From: Streptosporangiales bacterium
GTDB taxonomy: Bacteria; Actinomycetota; Actinomycetes; Streptosporangiales; Streptosporangiaceae
Reading direction: 5' to 3'
NCBI GenBank assembly: GCA_009784565.1
Contig: WRBL01000023.1
Coordinates: forward strand, 1 to 34,278
DNA: 34,278 bases
Part shown: positions 29,833 to 34,278 of the stretch, piece by piece
Position numbering within the stretch: the stretch's first letter is position 1
Layout of the letters: each line of letters starts with the position of its first letter
Position numbers and translations under genes: made by a program
Notes under the pieces: model-generated
Seen by the model: the letters and a program-made list of their open reading frames with translations, nothing else
Told to the model about the DNA's origin: nothing
The model's database searches: none

Positions 29833-30941
29833 CAGGCCTCCTCGGCCCCGTCGTGGCGGCCGCTGGCGCCCTCCGCGCGCTCGCGGAACTCCGCGTTCAG
29901 GCGGCGCACCAGGCCGAGCTCGGCCTGGAAGTCGACGTAGTGCGGGAGCTTCAGGTGCTCGACGAAGCCCGTGGCCTGCACGTTGTCGCTGTGGCTGATG
30001 ACGAATTCCTCATCCTGGGCGGGGGCGGCCGCGCGCTCGCCGAGCTCGCCGGCGCGCAGCGACCGGTCCACCAGGGACATGGACATGGCCTTGCGCTCGC
30101 TGCGGCCGAAGGCCAGCCCGTAGCCCCGGGTGAACTGGGCCGGGGTGTCGGCGCTGCCGGAGAACTGGTTGACCATCTGGCACTCGGTGAGCTCGACGCG
30201 GCCGACCGGGACGGGGTAGCCGAGCTCGGGGATCTCGATCTCCACGTCGACTTCCCCGACGCGGATCTCTCCCGCGAACGGGTGGTTGTTGCCGTAGCCG
30301 CGCTGGGTGGAGTAGCCGAGGGCCAGCAGGAACCCTTCGTCGCCGCGGGCGAGCGACTGCAGCCGCTCGGCGCGCGTCATCGGGAAGACGGCGGGCTCGC
30401 GGGTGAGGTCACCCGGCTCGGGGTCGCCGTCGAGCGCCTGGTCGGGCTCGATGAGCGCCGAGGCGCCCAGCAGGTCGCTGACCCGCGGCATCCCCTCGTC
30501 CGGGGGGCCGCCGCCGTCCGGGGCGCTGGCCGGGCCGGCGGTGTCCCGGTCGGTGAACAGCCGGTGGGTGTAGTCGAACGTGGCGCCGAGCTGCTGGCCG
30601 CCGGGCAGGTCCTTGAACGTGGCGGAGATGCGGCGCTGCGGGGGCAGTCGCGCGGTATCGACCGGCAGCGTGTACCCGAACCGGGGCAGCGTGGTCCGGT
30701 AGGAGCGGATCAGGGTGACGGCTTCCAGTACGTCGCCCTGGGCCTGGACGATGGCGCGGGCGGCGAGCTCCGGGTCGTACAGGGAGCCCTCGGTCATGAC
30801 CCGCGCGACGAGGACGCCGAGCTGTCCGGCGACCGCGGCGGGGTTCAGCGGGGAGAGGGCGGGATCGCCCCGGCCTTCCTTGGCGAGCAGGGCGTGGGCG
30901 TTGGCGATGGCCCGTTCCCCGCCCTTGACGGCGACGTACAC
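29832..30941 (-). CDS. phnI: PhnI: C-P lyase core complex, nucleosidase subunit
   Basis: This 369-residue subunit attaches the phosphonate to the ribose of ATP with displacement of adenine, working in the PhnGHIJ core. Conserved blocks include MYVAVKGGERAIANAHALLA at the start, FGYTLPVDTARLPPQRRISATFKDLPGGQQLGATFDYTHRL written in part as PGGQQLGATFDYTHRL, and LALGYSTQRGYGNNHPFAGEIR. The GTG at 30941 matches the family start. The gene lies 2 bases after phnH and overlaps phnJ by one ATGA. Length is normal for PhnI. Confidence 0.96.
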   Translation of the reverse strand: MYVAVKGGERAIANAHALLAKEGRGDPALSPLNPAAVAGQLGVLVARVMTEGSLYDPELAARAIVQAQGDVLEAVTLIRSYRTTLPRFGYTLPVDTARLPPQRRISATFKDLPGGQQLGATFDYTHRLFTDRDTAGPASAPDGGGPPDEGMPRVSDLLGASALIEPDQALDGDPEPGDLTREPAVFPMTRAERLQSLARGDEGFLLALGYSTQRGYGNNHPFAGEIRVGEVDVEIEIPELGYPVPVGRVELTECQMVNQFSGSADTPAQFTRGYGLAFGRSERKAMSMSLVDRSLRAGELGERAAAPAQDEEFVISHSDNVQATGFVEHLKLPHYVDFQAELGLVRRLNAEFRERAEGASGRHDGAEEA

Positions 30942-30943
30942 GG

Positions 30944-31567
30944 TCAGTCCTCCTGTCCCGGGGCGAGGGGCGAGAGCCGGGTGCTACGGGGCAGGCCGGT
31001 GACCTCGGCGGCGTCCGCCAGCAGCAGGTCGACGCCGCGGGGGAACCGGGCGGCGTTGCGGGCCCAGTCGGAGGCGAAGCCGTCGGTCGCCCACGGGGCC
31101 GGCAGCTCCGCGGTCCCGTTGACACCGGGGCCGCTGGCGGTGAACCGGTCCGGGCCGGCACAGCCGCGCACGTCGAGGATGACGGTGGCGGACAGGTGCG
31201 GTGCCTCGTCGGTGCCCTGCTCCAGGGCCTCCAGCGGGGGCAGGGCGGCGGGCGGGGTGATGAGGAAACCGGCCGCGGCGGGATCCGCGGTGCGGCGCGC
31301 GCCGGTGTGGAAGTCCAGCCACGTGGTGGTCGCGGCGTCGTCGGCGAGCGCGCCGCCGAGCCAGACCGTGCAGTCGGTGTCGAGCAGGGTCAGGGCGAGG
31401 GCGGCGAGGCCCGGTCCCAGGGCGGTCGGCGGCCGGGCGGGCCCGGCCAGCGGGACTCCGGTCGCGGGGCGGGCGAGCGCGTCCAGCACGGCGCGGAAGG
31501 CGCGCTGCGCGTCGCGGGCAGGGTCGTCGAATCCGGGCGCGGGCAGCGCCGGGGCGGTACTGGTCAC
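30944..31567 (-). CDS. phnH: PhnH: C-P lyase core complex subunit
   Basis: This 207-residue subunit is a structural part of the PhnGHIJ core. The family start GFDDPARDAQRAFRAVLDALARPG-type is seen as PGFDDPARDAQRAFRAVLDA; LTLLDTDCTVWL, WLDFHTGAR and FPRGVDLLLADAAEVTGLPRSTR are further conserved parts. The frame is open to 31999, but the GTG at 31567 gives the correct N-terminus and overlaps the phnG stop (GTGA). It is somewhat rich in Ala and Pro compared with proteobacterial PhnH. Confidence 0.94.
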   Translation of the reverse strand: MTSTAPALPAPGFDDPARDAQRAFRAVLDALARPATGVPLAGPARPPTALGPGLAALALTLLDTDCTVWLGGALADDAATTTWLDFHTGARRTADPAAAGFLITPPAALPPLEALEQGTDEAPHLSATVILDVRGCAGPDRFTASGPGVNGTAELPAPWATDGFASDWARNAARFPRGVDLLLADAAEVTGLPRSTRLSPLAPGQED

Positions 31568-32058
31568 TCGTGCTCCCTGGCGACGGAGAAGAAGTCGACG
31601 CGCGTGCTCTGGGCGTCGGCCTGACGGCCGGCGTCGCGAGCGGCCTGCTCCCGCTCCAGCGGGGTGATGATCTCGGTGAGGACCCGCTCGCGCTGAGTCT
31701 CGTCGGCGAGCAGTCCCTGGAAGATGGCCGCGTGCAGGGCGTGGGCGGTGTCGGTGCCCAGGACGTAGGCGGTGCCCATCGCATCGGCGGTCAGCGGCCC
31801 ACCGTGCAGCCGGACCGTGGCCCGGGTAACGGTGGCCTCGCCCAGGTTGAACCGGGCTCCGCCGCCGTCGGTGCGGGCCCGCATCATGACGAGGCCGGCC
31901 TCGGGACCCCGGATGGCCTGGACCTCCGGTTTGGGCTCCCATTCCCGCCAGGCGGCGTCGAGCACGCCGGGGCCGGCCAGGGCTAGCGCGCGGGCCCACT
32001 GCCGCCAGGCCGCGTCCGCCTCGCCGGAGTGCCCGGCCGGGAGCGCCTGAGACGTCAT
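31564..32058 (-). CDS. phnG: PhnG: C-P lyase core complex subunit
   Basis: This 164-residue subunit forms the PhnGHIJ core with PhnH, PhnI and PhnJ. The family mark GARFNLGEATVTRATVRL, then the AYVLGTDTAHALHAAIFQGLL helix, are clear. The ATG at 32058 has GGAGG (about 32064-32068 on the opposite strand) at good spacing. It is the first gene of a nine-gene minus-strand operon in which nearly all neighbours overlap or abut. A likely operator for a PhnF-type repressor ends 12 bases upstream of the start codon. Confidence 0.95.
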   Translation of the reverse strand: MTSQALPAGHSGEADAAWRQWARALALAGPGVLDAAWREWEPKPEVQAIRGPEAGLVMMRARTDGGGARFNLGEATVTRATVRLHGGPLTADAMGTAYVLGTDTAHALHAAIFQGLLADETQRERVLTEIITPLEREQAARDAGRQADAQSTRVDFFSVAREHE

Positions 32059-32069
32059 CCCATCCTCCG

Positions 32070-32097
32070 TAAGTTGTCCAATAATCTAGACAACTTA
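32070..32097. promoter_or_regulatory. Putative PhnF-type operator of the phnG-phnN operon
   Basis: TAAGTTGTC (32070-32078) and GACAACTTA (32089-32097) form a perfect 9-base inverted repeat around ten A/T-rich bases. The centre reads TAGATTATTG on the minus strand, resembling a -10 region for phnG. The 8-base half-sites are identical to those in the palindrome at 19835-19852, but the spacing is 10 instead of 2 bases. GGTTGTC at 32174-32180 near the divergent regulator start is a degenerate half-site. Confidence 0.72.
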
Positions 32098-32202
32098 ATC
32101 GTAGTCCCTGGACTTCCCTGGTGCTAGTACTGATACATGTCGATTTAGCCGGCCGCAGGTGAACACCCGGGCAGGTTGTCGCCCGCCGGTAGAGTCCCCG
32201 TC

Positions 32203-32949
32203 ATGGCGACTAACGGAGGCAGGCCGGCCGGCGGCTACTCGGCCTGGCGGCTGATCGCGGAGGAACTGCGCCGCGAGATCTCCGGCGGCGGGCTCGCGCC
32301 GGGCACGCGACTGCCCGCGGAGGGCGAACTGGCCACCAGGTTCGGCGTCCACCGCAACACCGTGCGCCACGCGATCGCCGCTCTGGCCGCCGAGAACCTG
32401 GTTCTCTCCCGCCGGGGCAGCGGGACCTTCGTCGCCGAGCGCACGGTGCTGGTGCATCGCATCGGCGCCCGGACCCGGCTCAGCGACAGCGCGGGCGGCC
32501 CCGGCCGCGCGTCTGTCCGGCTCCTGGAAGCGGCGACCGAGCCGGAGCCCCCCGCCGAGATCGCCGGGAGGCTCGCCCTCGACGGCGGCGCGGCGCTGCG
32601 GCTGGAGACGGTCGGCGCCGTGGACGGCACGCTCATCTCCCGGGCGACGCACTGGTTCCCCGATGCCCTCGTGCCGGGCCTGGCCGAGCGCTGCGCCGAA
32701 TCCGGCTCTGTCACCGTCGCGCTGCGAGACATCGGGATCGGGGACTACGTGCGGGCCTCCACGACGGTGGCCGCCCGGCACGCGTCGGCCGACGAAGCGG
32801 CCGACCTGGATCTTCCGACCGGTTCCGTGCTGCTGGTGACCCGGTCCCTCGACGTGCTGCCCGGCGGGGCCCCGCTGCAGGCCGGCGTGAGCCGCTTCGT
32901 CGCCTCCCGGGTCGAACTGGACGTCGGCGCCCCTGGCTCCGCGACCTGA
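32203..32949 (+). CDS. phnF: PhnF-type GntR/HutC regulator (copy 2)
   Basis: This 248-residue repressor fits the phosphonate regulator PhnF well: WRLIAEELRREISGGGLAPGTRLPAEGELATRFGVHRNTVRHAIAALA-type helix-turn-helix (visible in order GTRLPAEGELATRFGVHRN then LVLSRRGSGTFVAE), followed by VHRIGARTRLSDSAGG and a UTRA domain to the end. It is divergent from phnG with 144 bases between, the usual place for phnF. The ATG at 32203 is chosen; a TTG at 32176 in the same frame is possible. No strong ribosome site is visible (GTAGAG only). Both this protein and copy 1 could bind the shared half-sites, so which one controls which block is open. Confidence 0.9.
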   Translation: MATNGGRPAGGYSAWRLIAEELRREISGGGLAPGTRLPAEGELATRFGVHRNTVRHAIAALAAENLVLSRRGSGTFVAERTVLVHRIGARTRLSDSAGGPGRASVRLLEAATEPEPPAEIAGRLALDGGAALRLETVGAVDGTLISRATHWFPDALVPGLAERCAESGSVTVALRDIGIGDYVRASTTVAARHASADEAADLDLPTGSVLLVTRSLDVLPGGAPLQAGVSRFVASRVELDVGAPGSAT

Positions 32950-33039
32950 CGGGCGAAAGTGCGCCGCCGGCTAGTGACGGCCGCGCCCGGCGGGCGTTGT
33001 AATGGCCGGTGTAGTCACCCAGGACCATGGAGGAAACGC

Positions 33040-34059
33040 ATGTTCGACACCACCGTCGCCGGAAGCCTGCCCAAGCCCGTCTGGCTCGCCGAGCCGGACC
33101 GCCTGTGGGCACCGTGGCGGCTCGACGGTGCCGAACTCGACGCCGCCAAGCGCGACGCCACCCTGCTGGCCCTCAAGCTGCAGGAGGACTGCGGCATCGA
33201 CATGGTGACCGACGGCGAGCAGTCCCGGCAGCACTTCGTGCATGGCTTCGTCGAGTTCGTGGACGGCATCGACTTCGAGCACAAGGTAGAGATGGGCATC
33301 CGCGCCGACCGGTACAAGGCGTCCGTGCCGCAGGTCACCGGCGAGCTTCGCCTCCGGGGCCGCGTGCACGAGACCGAGGCGCGGCTCGCGCGCGCCCATA
33401 CCGGACGCAAGCTGAAGATCACCCTCCCGGGGCCGATGACCCTCGTCGACACCGTGGCGGACGCCCATTACGGCGACCGGGCCGAGATGGCGATGGCGTT
33501 CGCCGTCCTTCTCAACGCCGAGGCGCGCGGACTCGCCGCCGACGGCGCCGACGTGGTCCAGTTCGACGAGCCGGCCTTCAACGTCTACATGGCCGACGTC
33601 AGGGACTGGGGCATCGAGGCGCTGCACCGCGCGATCGAGGGCGTCGGCTGCACGACCGCGGTCCACATCTGCTACGGCTACGGCATTAAGGCCAACGCCG
33701 ACTGGAAGGCGACGCTCGGGAGCGAGTGGCGCCAGTACGAGGAGATCTTCCCGGCGCTGGCCAGCAGCCGCATCGACCAGGTCTCGGTCGAGTGCCGCAA
33801 TTCGCGCGTGCCGCTGAGCCTGCTGAGCCTGCTGGAGGGCAAGGACATTCAGGTCGGCGCGATCGACGTCGCGAGCGACGAGGTGGAGACGCCCGAGCAG
33901 GTGGCGGCCGTCATCGCGGAGGCGGCGCGGTACGTGCCGCGCGAGAAGATCATCGCCAGTACCAACTGCGGGATGGCGCCGATGAGCCGGGACGTCGCCT
34001 ACGCCAAGCTCGCCGCCCTCGGGCAGGGCGCCGCCCTCGCCCGCGAGCGGCTCGGCTGA
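33040..34059 (+). CDS. Short cobalamin-independent-type methionine synthase (core MetE, lacks N-terminal domain)
   Basis: This 339-residue protein corresponds to the catalytic C-terminal half of MetE alone. The start TTVAGSLPKPVWLAEPDRLW is typical of short bacterial members. The zinc ligands are visible as H209 and C211 in VHICYGYGIK, E251 in VSVECRNS and C310 in STNCGMAP. The conserved LPGPMTLVDTVADAHYG and VQFDEPAFNVY blocks are intact. Such core-MetE proteins lack the folate-binding N-terminal half and include families described as folate-independent methionine synthases; I cannot place it in one of them by eye. The ATG at 33040 follows GGAGGA (33029-33034). It is 90 bases after phnF on the same strand; a link to phosphonate use is not evident. 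Confidence 0.87.
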   Translation: MFDTTVAGSLPKPVWLAEPDRLWAPWRLDGAELDAAKRDATLLALKLQEDCGIDMVTDGEQSRQHFVHGFVEFVDGIDFEHKVEMGIRADRYKASVPQVTGELRLRGRVHETEARLARAHTGRKLKITLPGPMTLVDTVADAHYGDRAEMAMAFAVLLNAEARGLAADGADVVQFDEPAFNVYMADVRDWGIEALHRAIEGVGCTTAVHICYGYGIKANADWKATLGSEWRQYEEIFPALASSRIDQVSVECRNSRVPLSLLSLLEGKDIQVGAIDVASDEVETPEQVAAVIAEAARYVPREKIIASTNCGMAPMSRDVAYAKLAALGQGAALARERLG

Positions 34060-34086
34060 GCCGGGAACTGGTACACGGCTCCCGGC
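34060..34086 (+). terminator. Weak hairpin after the methionine synthase gene
   Basis: GCCGGGA (34060-34066) and TCCCGGC (34080-34086) form a 7-base stem with a 13-base loop immediately after the stop codon. No T-run follows. Confidence 0.45.
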
Positions 34087-34151
34087 GCGGCTGGTCGCCG
34101 GGTCAGGCGGCGCGTCGGCGGAACAGACAGGAGGAGACGGCCGCGCTCGCG

Positions 34152-34278
34152 ATGAGGATGCCCCCTTGCCGACGCCCGGATGGCCCACGACGCGCGTCGC
34201 GCCGCCGCCACGGAATGGACGTACGAGGGACTGTCGACCGGATCCTGGACGGGATCGAGGCCTACATCAACCGGTCAA
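34152..34278 (+). other. Open frame at the window edge ending like a TetR C-terminus (possible relic)
   Basis: An open frame runs from ATG 34152, after AGGAGGAG at about 34128-34135, to the end of the window. Its last 16 residues (TVDRILDGIEAYINRS) resemble the last helix of TetR-family regulators and the end of the TetR protein at 24268 (WLLDGIEANFTR). The preceding 26 residues are Arg/Pro-rich and unlike TetR. It is best read as the tail of a decayed regulator gene, with low certainty; the sequence beyond the edge would decide. Confidence 0.3.

Noticed and set aside
33999..34211. 70-codon minus-strand frame overlapping the methionine synthase end
   Set aside because: It is Arg/Ala/Pro-rich, overlaps a conserved gene and has no supporting signals.

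Overview
The window comes from a high-GC Gram-positive bacterium of the Actinomycetota. Three things point there: very high GC with strong third-position G/C, an actinobacterial suf order (sufB-sufD-Rieske ferredoxin-sufC-sufS-sufU-sufT), and many GTG starts with 1-4 base stop/start overlaps. The genus cannot be read from the sequence. No tRNA, rRNA, CRISPR array, insertion sequence or phage gene was seen.

Region 1 (1-4764) is the end of an iron-sulfur cluster assembly operon. SufB (truncated by the window edge), SufD and SufC form the scaffold. SufS and SufU supply sulfur. A small Rieske protein and a SufT-like MIP18-family protein complete the set, and a hairpin terminator closes the operon.

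Region 2 (4765-15880) holds mostly core or conserved single genes: an orphan lipoprotein, an SseB-domain protein, an ABC-F ATPase, a small conserved helix-turn-helix protein, an ABC half-exporter, a sulfotransferase-fold protein with a cysteine cluster, a second small lipoprotein, a SsuABC/NrtABC-type importer operon, and a possible 39-codon gene with its own terminator.

Region 3 (15881-19776) has a long coiled-coil protein with a Pro/Glu-rich repetitive tail. Divergent from it is a PHS-type major facilitator transporter.

Region 4 (about 19780-32950) is the most interesting part, a phosphonate (C-P lyase) locus in two blocks. On the minus strand lies a tightly overlapped operon phnG-phnH-phnI-phnJ-phnK-phnL-DUF1045-phnM-phnN, with a divergent phnF-type GntR regulator at its head. 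About 11 kb away, on the plus strand, is a second GntR regulator translationally coupled to a second, intact phnM. Both blocks carry the same 8-base half-site AAGTTGTC/GACAACTT in their promoter regions, which suggests one regulon. Between them sits a divergent tetR / DHA2 efflux pair; the efflux protein has three extra beta-sandwich repeats at its C terminus. In the main operon phnM and the DUF1045 gene each lack exactly one base, so either this copy is decaying or the assembly has two indels. The operon has no phnP; the 2H-motif DUF1045 protein is the obvious candidate to open the cyclic ribose phosphate. No phnCDE importer is present.

Region 5 (32950-34278) has a short, folate-independent-type (core MetE) methionine synthase and a possible relic of a TetR C-terminus at the window edge.
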